NCBI RefSeq assembly: GCF_964204645.1
Contig: NC_134026.1
Span: 31,483,150 to 31,543,149, forward strand
Reading direction: 5' to 3'
DNA: 60,000 bases
Source of the DNA: Tubulanus polymorphus
Taxonomy: Eukaryota > Nemertea > Palaeonemertea > Tubulaniformes > Tubulanidae
Shown one piece after another: positions 9,286 to 20,330 of the stretch. The notes under the pieces are model-generated. The model saw only the letters and a list, made by a program, of their open reading frames with translations. It searched no databases and was not told where the DNA came from. The stretch's first letter is position 1. The number at the start of each line of letters is the position of its first letter. The position numbers and the translations under genes were made by a program.

Positions 9286-12248
9286 TTAAATATGATATAA
9301 TTGTCTTCCACCGATATCGAATGAAGCAGCGCTGTACGTACTCAATCCATGGTGCATCGAACCGTTTAACAGTGGATTTACAGCAGTCGATTTCTCCTCA
9401 CTAGGGGGCGCTATCGTCACGTTGTGTTCGGTAAAATATACAGAATTTGATCTGTGTAAATGATGAGAGTGAGGAGGAGAGAGTTTAGTGAGGTCGATCT
9501 CCGAACGTACGAGAGGTAAAATTTCTTTTCGTCTTTTCTCCCGATTTTGGTCGTATTTTGCCTTCAACGAAAAAAAAAAAACATGAAACGTGAAATATCG
9601 AGAAAAAAAGTGAATCGACGATAAAATTATCGCTTTTCGAACTGAATCTGATGGAATCGAGATTGCTACGCGATGATAAACTCTGATGAACCCGACGAGT
9701 GCTCAGACATGATGTAAAAAATCACGTTCTATTCTAGCCCAGGATAGGCATATCGTATTGATAGCTAGCTATGCGTGAAATTTGTCTTAGCGATTATACA
9801 ACAATGTGATTTGAGCAGGTCCACATAACGACCTGCTCACTCGCACTAATCACACTGAGTCTCGCGATTACATCAGATCCGAATCTGACAGAGGAATCGA
9901 TTCACTCATCAACGTTACCTTGTTATAAATGAGAACTCCTAATATAGCCAACAGCATTCCTAACAGATTAACGGTCGTTACGGGATTCTGTAACAATAGC
10001 AACGACGCGCTAATTACAACAATACGTTTAGTAGCGTTAGCAACCGCGTAACTTAACGACGTGACTAGAGCTAAAACCGTGAACGCTACGATATTCTGAG
10101 CGAAATTTAAAAATCCGTCCAATAATAATAAGAATACCGTCCACGACCAGGATAGGTTCGGAACCTGAAAATAGAACAGATATTCTACGTATAATGGCAT
10201 TCAATAAAACATGGCCGCCTCCATATATTACACTATGACATCATCAATACCCTCGCGACACAGCGAATAGATCGTTAAAACCTACTATAAACAAATTCAA
10301 TATTTATTCGTAAATAAAAGTCTAAAACTTAATAACACAAGGTTTAAGACTTTCCATAGACACCATCGTCAGGTTATTATGATTATGATGTCATAAGGGG
10401 ATCCACGAAGGCGGCCATGATTGAATTAACTCAGGAGTTATAACTACGCGTTACTTACGTAAGTACTATCATTCATTATATTCTGTACATCGATAAAAAT
10501 CCAAAACGGTAAAAACATAACAGCCGACAATTTGGCTAAAATAATCAATAACTGTAAGTGATGTAAACTCGTTTCATGAAGACACTGAAAATATATCAAC
10601 GTTCAAACATACAACGCTAATATTCAATACAATGAGCTAGGGGTCATTCATTTATTACGTACGCATTGGGGGAGGGGGAGGGGTCAGTGCAATTGCGTAC
10701 TGTAATGCTTAATATATATGAAAAAATGGCCGATTTTGCGTACAGAGGGGGAGGGGGGTTGAAAAATTCAAATTTTATGCACACGTAATAAATGATGAAT
10801 GATCCCATTCAACAATTTCACTATCAAATCAATACTTACTTTTTTTGAAAAAATATTTTGTAGCGAGAATCCTAAAGTAGCCCCTAAAGCGCTGAGAAGA
10901 CCGATTATATTGAATGATAGTTCAGTCATTGTGGCGATGACAACTCCGCTTATTATAGGAACTAATGAAAAATATACCTGAAATATAAAATCAATCAATT
11001 AATCAATAATGCCAGCTTCATTATCCTAGGGGGTCACCTGTATTCAAGGATAGTTTATTATCTATCCCTGCCCTCCCCCCCAATTACATCACTATCTATT
11101 GACGTTTGTCATGAAAAGGGAATTCACAATAAAATGAGTCATTTATTGATAAGGAATGTGCGTCAATCTGTCGTCGTTATTAAAAGTATCGATAATTCTC
11201 TCCTTAAACTTTGATATTGAATCACTGGGATAACAGCAGTCGTACCCCCAAATTATTCACTTTCTAGACTCTTAGTACTCAGACCGATCCAGTCAGAACC
11301 AGTGTCTAGACATTGTTCGACGAACAAGGGACAGTAACAACGTCTGGTATTCAGACCATAGTCACAATCCCCAGGTACCCAATGACTATCCATCAGTGAG
11401 AATCCTCACCCAGGATGTACCTAATCATCAACCATCAACTATTCAAGAATCCTAACCTAATATGTGGTTAGGCTAACTACCCCAGCCCCTAGAGCCCATT
11501 ACTCATATCTCTCTATATTGTATAACACTTTTTTTCTCTAAGTCTGAATTTGAATTAGGCTCAAGATTATTGATTTTAGAATTAGAAAGATGAAGTGAAA
11601 AGTTAATGAGTTGAACAGATGTGTGGAATAAAAGAATTCTTAGCAGCCGGCAGCGGGCGACTAGCAGCTGTGACTATAGCTGCCAGCCTGGAACTTACAA
11701 CATCATCATCCAATAATAATTACCTGAGACGTTTGTTTTTCCTTTAAAATCAGTCTCGATAATATCACAACAAAAAACGGCATAGTAGCTTTAACTGAAA
11801 TTCAAAATTAGATACATTTATCAACACAATAAATCAGTTTCAATGAAATGCTGATGAGGAGTAACAGATACTGACCTGTATGAGCGTAGGACACCGGTAC
11901 CTTCCATATACTAATGTGACTAGTTACTGATGAGAAGAATTTACCGAATGCTAAAGGAATGATCATCGTACAGTAATAATTCCACGTTAATCTCCGAGAT
12001 GAAGTTGAAATTCCTCTCAGTTTTAAAACCGGTGTCAAATAACACGATATAGAAATAAGTTGAACCATCGTGACAGTTGTGGGGTAGGGAAAATCGTTCA
12101 GCACGGTTTTACCCACCACATTGTTCGCAGCAGATAGAAAATACCAAACTAAACATAGAAATACAACACGAGTACATAGTCTAACAGCCTCTGGGTCGGG
12201 CATATTGAGTCCTGTATCAGTAATTACGTGTTGTTTCGAGTGGACCAT
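9286..12248 (-). CDS. SLC35E1: SLC35E1, solute carrier family 35 member E1 (complete, 6 exons)
   Basis: Drug/metabolite-transporter-fold protein of the nucleotide-sugar/triose-phosphate translocator group. It is expected in Golgi or ER membranes, and its substrate is not established. Exons (minus): 12248-11876, 11794-11724, 10977-10840, 10584-10459, 10164-9919, 9561-9286. All have GT-AG junctions and a continuous frame, giving 409 residues against 410 in human. Conserved blocks are F-G-K-F-F-S-S-V and K-V-P-V-S-Y-A-H-T (exon 1), V-K-A-T-M-P (exon 2), L-V-P-I-I-S-G-V and S-L-Q-N-I-F-S-K-K (exon 3), N-F-A-Q-N-I-V-A-F and [11 protein letters not shown] (exon 5), Y-N-K/A-K-Y-D (exon 5/6 join). 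The start is the first ATG of the exon 1 frame. Exon 6 is a hydrophilic cytosolic tail. It is divergent from FKTN. Reading through the exon 5 donor adds 16 residues and a stop at 9868, a possible short isoform. Confidence 0.95.
10641..10806. mobile_element. MITE-like inverted repeat in SLC35E1 intron 3
   Basis: The left end 'gggtcattcatttattacgt' is mirrored at the right end by 'acgtaataaatgatgaatga' plus 'tccc'. The termini are imperfect inverted repeats of about 25 bp around a ~115-bp core that has two G-runs. There are no coding remains. It lies wholly inside the intron between the third and fourth coding exons. Confidence 0.7.
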
Positions 12249-12978
12249 TTCACTTCGTTACTTCGAACCCGGAAATATCAAAACTAAATTCAAACCTGCG
12301 TTAAATAAATCACACTACTGCGAAATATCACCACAATCTACACCAGTCCCCGAAGAATGTTTTAATTAAAAACGGTCGTTTGTTTAAGTGTTAATCAGAT
12401 ATAGTAGATATCGGTCAATAAAGCCACGTCGCCTCTAATTCACTGCTGAATTACAACATGGCCGCGCCCATTAGCCGCCATTAAAACTCACCGCGAGCGT
12501 CACGGTTCAATGATTCGATGATGTAGTCATCATGTCCATCCTTTTCCTCGACTCGAGGTGACTGCAGATTCTCGGCTATTTCGATAATAATCCTTGTTTC
12601 ATCGCTTTAACGAACCCACGAAAATGATCAATTCAATTCGTAGTTTATTGAACTATAATCTTTCTGCTCTCTGCTCTGATCTGGGGTTTCTCCCAGTCTC
12701 TTCTCTTCCTGTATCTGATGTGGAGACCACGACACAGATAGATTCACTGATGAAGAGATCCTACTGCGCTGTAGTGTAGACGCACGTAGGGAGATGTCGG
12801 GTTTTGCAGCTGTTACTCTAAACGGTATCATCTGGTGCCGACACTTTGTCAATGCGTGTTTGACTTCAGCCATCCATAGAATCATCAGTTGTTATCGATG
12901 TCACTTATCAAGATGACTTATATTCTTAGTTTTATATTTCAGAATGATTATAAAATCAACCGTTGAAACGATTAATAG
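12249..12978. promoter_or_regulatory. Divergent SLC35E1/FKTN promoter region
   Basis: Only about 730 bp separate the two start codons. Around 12423-12485 there is a GC-richer patch with 'cacgtcgcc', 'catggccgcgccc' and 'gccgccatt', the last two resembling YY1-type elements in opposite orientations. An acceptor (tatatttcag) ending at 12942 shows that the FKTN start exon is preceded by an untranslated exon, probably starting in this patch. No TATA box is evident. Confidence 0.6.
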
Positions 12979-15634
12979 ATGGCGCTGTTGAAGAAGTTAC
13001 TATCGCGTAGAAGATGTTATAGATTATTGATTATTTTAATAAGTTTTGTATTCGTGTATCTGTGTATCCAGTTGATACTGTTTATACGTGTATCTGACAA
13101 ACAGGTAACGTTGTTCAATTCAACCCTCGCGTTCACCACATTTTATCTCTTTAAGTTCGATAAACACCTTTATTTTTTATAGCTCGCCGGTTTAAATGAT
13201 CGCGATCACTTCAAAGACCAAACACTGTACGAAAAGGTAGGAATTCACGCGTTGAATTATTAGATGAATTATCGCTATTTTCATTTATTAGAGTAAATAC
13301 GGTAATGATTATTTCATTCACAGATTAATTTGCGAATATTCATCGATATTTGTAACTATTTCAAAGTTAAAACGTCATTAATCGACCCGACTATACTTAA
13401 CAATATAGTTCACGGTAATCAATCTAGATGGCAGCACTGTCGATTTATATGTACCGGCGAAACGGTTACCACGGTTACAGTATTAGAAACACGATTAGAA
13501 CGAAAAGTAAGTTTTTATTTTTTTTTCTTCTGATCGTGTTAATTCCTCGTGTTAATTCAATAATGTTAATTCTCTTACAGATGATCACAAATTTAACGCT
13601 TCAAGGATTTAGTTCGATTAGGCCTACTGTTAAATCCTCCGATCCTCAACGTTTCAGTTTGAATCCGAACGCAGCGCCACCTGCTGAGATTATTACGCAC
13701 TATTTATTCACGCGTTATTCTCATACAATACACGTCGTTATTCTTTACTCTCGGAGTAATTTATTCCTGTGGTATAGCGCGGTAACCGACCAGGATTTAA
13801 GAAGAAGCTCGTTAACGACGCAACAATTGAAATTAGGAAAATACGCCGGGGCGATAAATAGGTAAGAGTCCCGCTAGATGGAGCCGCTTAAACTCGAATC
13901 TCGACGTTATCGAGCACTAGCGCCACCTAGTGGGCTTACTACGTACCGTTCATTATGATATCTGGCGTTTGTAAATTTAGATGAATTACGTTTGATATTT
14001 TACAGTTTTGATCGAGTGTCCGTAAGTTTAGATGGTTTACGTTTATTCGTTCCTCGCTATCCTCAATATTTATTGGATAATTTACGGAATTCTCGTTTTA
14101 TCGAATGTAACTACACGAGAGCTCGACAGTTTTATAAACGGTATCCGAGAGACGAGTCGCAACAAGCGAAACAATTCCGACGGGAAGCGAGTAAATTAAT
14201 TCACCGTGGTTACGAGTATTTGAATCAGATTGAGGTTGCGTTCTGGTTGAGTAGTGGAACATGTTTAGGTCTGTTGAATTTATCCACCGCTGTTTTCTCG
14301 TTTTCGAAGACTGATTATTTATTTATTAAAGTTATATTTTCTGTTACAGGTTGGTTTCGACAGTGCGATATTATCGCTCACAGTAAAGATGTCGATTTCG
14401 GAATTTGGATTAAAAATTATAAAGAATCGTTAATTTTACTGTTTGAAGGAAATTCACTTCCGTTGACTCATAAATTTGGCAAGGTAAATTAACACCGTCA
14501 TCTCCTCACTTTGTCCTCACCTCCCCTCACAGCTCCCTCATCTCGTCCTCCCCTCCCCTCACAGTTTCCTCATCTCGTCCTTGTCTCATAGCTCCCTCAC
14601 CTCACTTTCTGACTGTAGATATTCAGCAAGACCCAGTTTGGAACTCAGTTCCACAGTTCTGGATCAAGTTCCACACTTACTGGACTCAGTTCCACAGTTG
14701 TGGACTCAGTTCCACAGTTGTGGACCCAGTTCCACAGTTGTGGACCCAGTTCCACAGTTGTGGAGTCAGTTCCACAGTTGTGGAGTCAGTTCCACAATTG
14801 TGGACCCAGTTCCACAGTTGTGGACCCAGTTCCACAGTTGTGGACTCAGTTCCACAGTTGTGGACCCAGTTCCACAGTTGTGGACTCAGTTCCACAGTTG
14901 TGGAGTCAGTTCCACAGTTGTGGAGTCAGGTCCACAGTTGTGGAGTCAGTTCCACAGTTGTGAACCACAGGTTCGTGGTCACTCAGTTGTATTTCCTGTT
15001 TATTTCAGGTATCTGATAGTTTTGAGCTGTCGTTCCGTGAAAACGATGTTAAACTCGATATATTTTTCTTCTATGAAGAAGGTGGATACATGTGGAACGG
15101 TGGAACTCAAGCGAGAACCGGTAAAAAATTCAAGTACGTTTCATAACGCTAACAGTGGATACAGTGGAACTCACGCCTCCAGTCACAACTTACACCTATT
15201 GTAACGACTTAAACCTAGTGTAACGACTTATACCTATTGTAACGACTTGCACCTGGTGTATATTGAATTTGACATTCAAATCGGGATTTGAGAATAGTGA
15301 CGATGGCTTTATGTGTGTTTTGCTGTAGGCGTTGCCTTGATACGATATTTGTGTAAGAGCGAAATTTGAATTGCACCAATCAATTATTAATTAATCGGTT
15401 TTATTTTGAAGGTATATATTTCCTAATTTTACGATGTGTTGGACGTTGTTTTTGAATATGAAACTGCGGATTCCGTGCGAGACCGAGGCTTACATCGAAG
15501 CTAACTACGGTCGAGATTGGTTCATACCGGTTACACAATGGGATTGGAAGAACAGTCCTCCGAACGTCCGAGAGAATGGGGAATGGTCTCGTGAAGAGTG
15601 GAACGATGTCATTCAAATATACCCTGCACAATAA
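12979..15634 (+). CDS. FKTN: FKTN, fukutin ribitol-5-phosphate transferase (complete, 8 exons)
   Basis: Golgi type II membrane enzyme that adds the first ribitol-5-phosphate of the O-mannosyl glycan on alpha-dystroglycan, using CDP-ribitol. Exons: 12979-13104, 13183-13236, 13324-13506, 13581-13861, 14006-14268, 14350-14483, 15009-15133, 15412-15634. All have GT-AG junctions and frame continuity, giving 462 residues (human 461). Residues 14-36 form the signal anchor. The LicD-type catalytic part contains [11 protein letters not shown], then S-K-D-V-D-F-G with the D-x-D at 316-318, [26 protein letters not shown] and Y-I-E-A-N-Y-G. These match vertebrate fukutin rather than FKRP. The start ATG sits 36 nt after an acceptor and opens the TM segment. 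Intron 6 carries a 20-bp minisatellite. AATAAA motifs follow near 15740 and 15764. Confidence 0.97.
14640..14965. repeat. 20-bp minisatellite in FKTN intron 6
   Basis: About sixteen copies of 'tggacccagttccacagttg', varying mainly between gaccc, gactc and gagtc. Because 20 is not a multiple of three, all three frames read as repeats, which explains the overlapping apparent ORFs on both strands here. Confidence 0.97.
15183..15265. repeat. ~19-bp repeat after FKTN exon 7
   Basis: Four units of 'acttaaacctagtgtaacg' type begin about 50 nt after the donor at 15134. Confidence 0.85.
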
Positions 15635-15892
15635 TATCAAATACTCTGGTCTTATTTTATACAATATAGAAAAATTTATTATTTCCATTTAAAATCAGTA
15701 AATTTTGTTAGTAATTTATGTACAATGTATAAATGTATAATAAATGTATAATTTTCAATACGAATAAATTTTGTACAAAATTTCTGTTTTGTTTAAAATA
15801 AATAAATCTGAATACAGAAAGAAATTTAAAACAGTTTTATTTTCATTTTGATGGATTTTCCTGAGACAGAACTAGGAATGTCGGTAGGCAAA

Positions 15893-16165
15893 TCCTGGAT
15901 TCATCATCAAAACCTGGATTCATCATCAAAACCTGGATTCATCATAAAACCGGGATTCATCATAAAACCGGGATTCATCATAAAACCTGGATTCATCATA
16001 AAACCCTGGATTCATCATAAAAACCCGGATTCATCATAAAACCTGGATTCATCATAAAACCCTGGATTCATCATAAAACCTAGATTCATCATAAAACCGG
16101 GATTCATCATAAAACCGGAATTCATCATAAAACCTGGATTCATCATAAAACCTGGATTCTTTTAA
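15893..16165. repeat. 18-bp minisatellite
   Basis: About fifteen copies of 'ggattcatcataaaacct' lie between the FKTN 3' end and the receptor-1 3' end. The 63-codon frame at 15848-16039 is produced by the repeat and is not a gene. Confidence 0.95.
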
Positions 16166-16351
16166 CACTGAATTCATTAAAAACCTGCAATATTTCGCAT
16201 TCATGGATTTTACAATAAAAAGTTACATCTGATATGCTGCATATGACACAATAGTTGATGAGATTCTACACTAGAATAAAAATCTAAAATGAGATTCGAT
16301 ATTAGAATAAAATGCAAATCACTAGCACAAAATAGTATGAAACGACTTGAT

Positions 16352-16535
16352 ACGGGCTACCGTATATCATCATAAACACCTCCATACAGGCTACCATATC
16401 ATAAACACCTCCATACAGGCTACCATATCATAAACACCTCCATACAGGCTACCGTATATGATAATAAACACCTCCATACAGGCTACCGTATATGATAATA
16501 AACACCTCCATACAGGCTACCATACGAGGTGTAGG
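16352..16535. repeat. 29-33-bp minisatellite at receptor-1 3' end
   Basis: Five to six copies of 'aaacacctccatacaggcta' plus 'ccatatcat' variants end within about 10 bp of the receptor-1 stop codon (16540), so the array lies in its 3' UTR. Confidence 0.9.
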
Positions 16536-16539
16536 AGGT

Positions 16540-19500
16540 TTAACAGTTAGAGATAGAGTCACCCATACGAGCTCTATAACCCTCTAATACCTCCTGTACG
16601 AGATCACAATGAGCGTCAGAGAACGAAGTTGAACTAACGTCTGTCATACTGGAATCAGTAGTAGTTAAACCATCATCAGTACTGGCGATAGTGTCATTAG
16701 TTATACAACTTAAAGGTCGACTATCGCTCAACTCTACAGTCTGTTCTTCAGCAAAATTATCAATAGTTAAAGGAATTGAGTTGATACATAGTCGCGGTAT
16801 TCTAGGAGGAGAAGGGTCGTTCGGTACAGATTTAGATGAATTATTGTTGTAATTATAGTTGATAGTTGTCGGTAAGAAAGGCGAGGTTGACGACGTAGAA
16901 TCTCCTAAACCTGACGTTGAATAGTTTCCTGCAGAACTCATCGACGCTTTATTCATCAACGGTTTTAATTCCACTTTTAAACCGTTCGGTTTGTGTTGAG
17001 ATTTCTCTGTTTCACTTACATCCTGAAATACATATCAATATCATTAGGGTTTGGGCTACATGATGGGGGGAGCAGGAGGGAAGAGGGAGCAGGAGGGAGG
17101 GGAGCAGGAGGGAGGAGGGGAACAGGAGGGAGGAGGGAGCAGGAGGGAGGAGGGGAACAGGAGGAGGGAGGAGGGGAGCAGGAGGGAAGAGGGAGCAGGA
17201 GGGAGGGGAGCAGGAGGGAGGAGGGGAACAGGAGGGAGGAGGGAGCAGGAGGGAGGAGGGGAACAGGAGGAGGGAGGAGGGGAGCAGGAGGGAGGATGAT
17301 CAGAAGGTGAGGGGAGGAGGGAGGATGGGAGCAGGAGGGAGGGGGGTTACTTACCAGATCATCACATGGTGAATTCTCGCTGATGAAATCATCATCAAAC
17401 TGCGGGACATCTGGTCGAACACCTGGCGTTGATTTCCACTTCCTAGAAACGCAACAATAAACATCAGTTTGAATCGGGTGATTCGGTCTATTAACCCGGA
17501 AACGCAGAATAGTATTACCTGATTATTCCTACGGTTACTATGAATATAATGAAAACCATAGCAACGGTTGCCACAGCGATAACGATCGGTATTATTACCG
17601 ATTTACCGGAATGAACAACTGTAAAATAGAAATGAACAAATTCAAAATTTAAATACGATTTCTAAAAATTGCGTAACGGAATTAACCAATCGTTTAACGT
17701 ACCGTAAGATTTAAACTCCGGTTTAATACTAATCCAGGGAGTAAATTTACTACTGGTTAAACCTACGACCTGCAGTCTGATATTGTATACGGTACTGTTG
17801 TTAACATCTGCTATCGTGAAGTTATTCGAGTTTAGTTTGAGAGTTTGATTCATTACTTCACTTCGATCGTTACCACGCCAGTAGATATTTAACTGTAGAG
17901 GGCGCTCAAACGCAGGATTACACGTTAATCTCGGCCACGTTAATAATAAACTAATATTCAACTGATTGTATTGTTGTATGATATGGAATTTAGGAGCGTG
18001 CTGGACACCTATAAATACAATATAGAATCCTATTAAACCAGAGGCTCAAACTATAGATAGATTCCACAGTTGCTCTTAACCGGTGGATAGATTCCACAAT
18101 GACAATTACAATTGCATTGTTACCACGTTATTTATCAACTCACCGTTGCCAGCTGTATAAATACATGTTGTCCAATCAGATAACCCGGAGCCGCTGAGTT
18201 TAGCATAGTTCTCCGCCGAGACCGCAAACTGACACTTTGAGATATCTCTAATGTTATAGATCGTGTACGAACGCTGTATTTCAGAATCCACAATTTTCCA
18301 ATCAATAAATCCCTGAAACATCGATCAATCCAGGAATATATTAACAGTTCATCATGGTCAGGGGCTGATCATCATGACCTACTTCGTCCATGAGACCTCC
18401 CACGTCCATGAGACCTCCCTTCTCTAGTCCATCAGACCTCCCTTCTCTAGTCCATCAGACCTTCCCTCCCTTGTCCATGAGACCTTCCCTCCCCTAGTCC
18501 ATGAGACCTCCCTCCCTTGTCCATGAGACCCTCCCTCCCCTAGTCCATGGATCAGTCAATCTATAAAACTTACCTTACAGTTTTCAAATACAACAAAACG
18601 TTTTGATATTTGATCCTCAGTTGCTGCAGCTGCAGGAGTCCAGTAAACAGTTACTGTAGTCGCACCTGTCCTCTCAGCTACTACGTTATACGGAGCCAAT
18701 GCACCTGCATGTGAATGAATCAGAATACAGAGATGTGAAACCAATTGACTGACTGACTGACTGATTGATTGACTGATTGACTGACTGATTGAATGACTGA
18801 TCGACTGACTGACTGATTGACTGACTGACTGATTGATTGACTGACCGTATTCATACTCCGCTAGTCTGAACTCAGATGTTGGTATAACAGGTCCGCTACC
18901 AGCACTGGTCGCCGCGGTGATATAAAACTCGTACGGTAACGTTAGGGTTAGATTCCGAACCCGACAGTATGATAGCATCACCTCACAACGAACGCAATTC
19001 AACGGATTCATGTTTACATCATCCGATGACATCACCCGGTAACAAGCCATAACCTTGACGACAATACCTCGCGCTTGACGTTTATTTAAATACTGATAGT
19101 AGAGAAGAATATGACGACAATCGGAGCCGCAGATCGTCTGCTGAAAACCGCTGTCTGTTGTACGAGGGTTTGAGATCGGTACTACAATACAGATATATAC
19201 ATCATAGCAACAATCATTCAGGATACGAATTACAGTAGACTCCTCCTGAATCGGTACTGTTTATCTCGATAAACCGTTAATTCGGTGGTTTTACGAGCAA
19301 TTATCCTCCTCTGTTCCTAACTGTACCGATTTAGGCGGAGTCTACTGTACTACTTACTACAATCATTTCTAATTGCTTATTTGAAGGAGTTTCAAACACG
19401 TTTTAAAGCAATTTTTATTTAGAAGGCGTTTTTAAGGAATCAAGGAATCGCAGGGATCCCGTTAATCCTCTCTCCCATCCCTAGAAGGCATTTTTAAGGA

Positions 19501-20251
19501 ATCTAGAAGTTGCAGGGATCCCGTTAATCCTCTCTCCCCTCCCTTTCATTTTTCAAATTGAAGATGCATAAGGAAAAAAAGGCCACGTCCCTCTCAAACT
19601 GATGACTCAACATTTATTAATAAAAAACATATATAGAGATGAAATACCTCCTTCAGTAGTTTGAGCTGTTATAGTTTCACTAGGTTTACTCCGTAATAAC
19701 GAACCATTAACTGATGTTACTATTGAAACGGTATAATTCCTGTACGGTTCGTACAGATTGTTTATCGTATGTTTATATCGACCGCATTTCGCTCCATTTA
19801 TCTATAAACAAATAATACATACATATATCTCATTATTTAACGAGAATATCGACCGAGAATTATCAAATTTCAAACAATTCTTACCCACTGACTGTGACGT
19901 TTAGAATCGACGTAAAACATGAACTTTAAAACGAATCTATAAATCGAACTCCTGATTCTCGGAATGTCGTACGACAAATTCTCGCATCTCGATAAACTCC
20001 ACGATAAACTAACGGTCGTGTTTGTAGATGAAATAACCGTTAAATTCTCAACTCCGGCAGGAACCACTGAAATAAAAACATTTCAAATACAATATGAGAT
20101 CAATTACTGATATCTACAGCGAAACTAACTAAATATTATACATTAATCCGGCTGATATATAGTAAATGATTATTACCTGATAATCTTTAAGCTGTTAATC
20201 TATTCAATACCTGATAATCTTTAAGCTGTTAATCTATTCTATCCATCTGCA

Positions 20252-20330
<79 letters not shown>

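Noticed and set aside
12594-12885. Small ORFs on both strands upstream of FKTN
   Set aside because: They lie in the promoter/5' UTR intron region, show no conserved features and are not joined to the FKTN frame.
15848-16039. 63-codon ORF downstream of FKTN
   Set aside because: It is made mostly of the 18-bp repeat (H-H-Q/K-x-x-I-I-K-P-G-F type), and the frame ends within the array.
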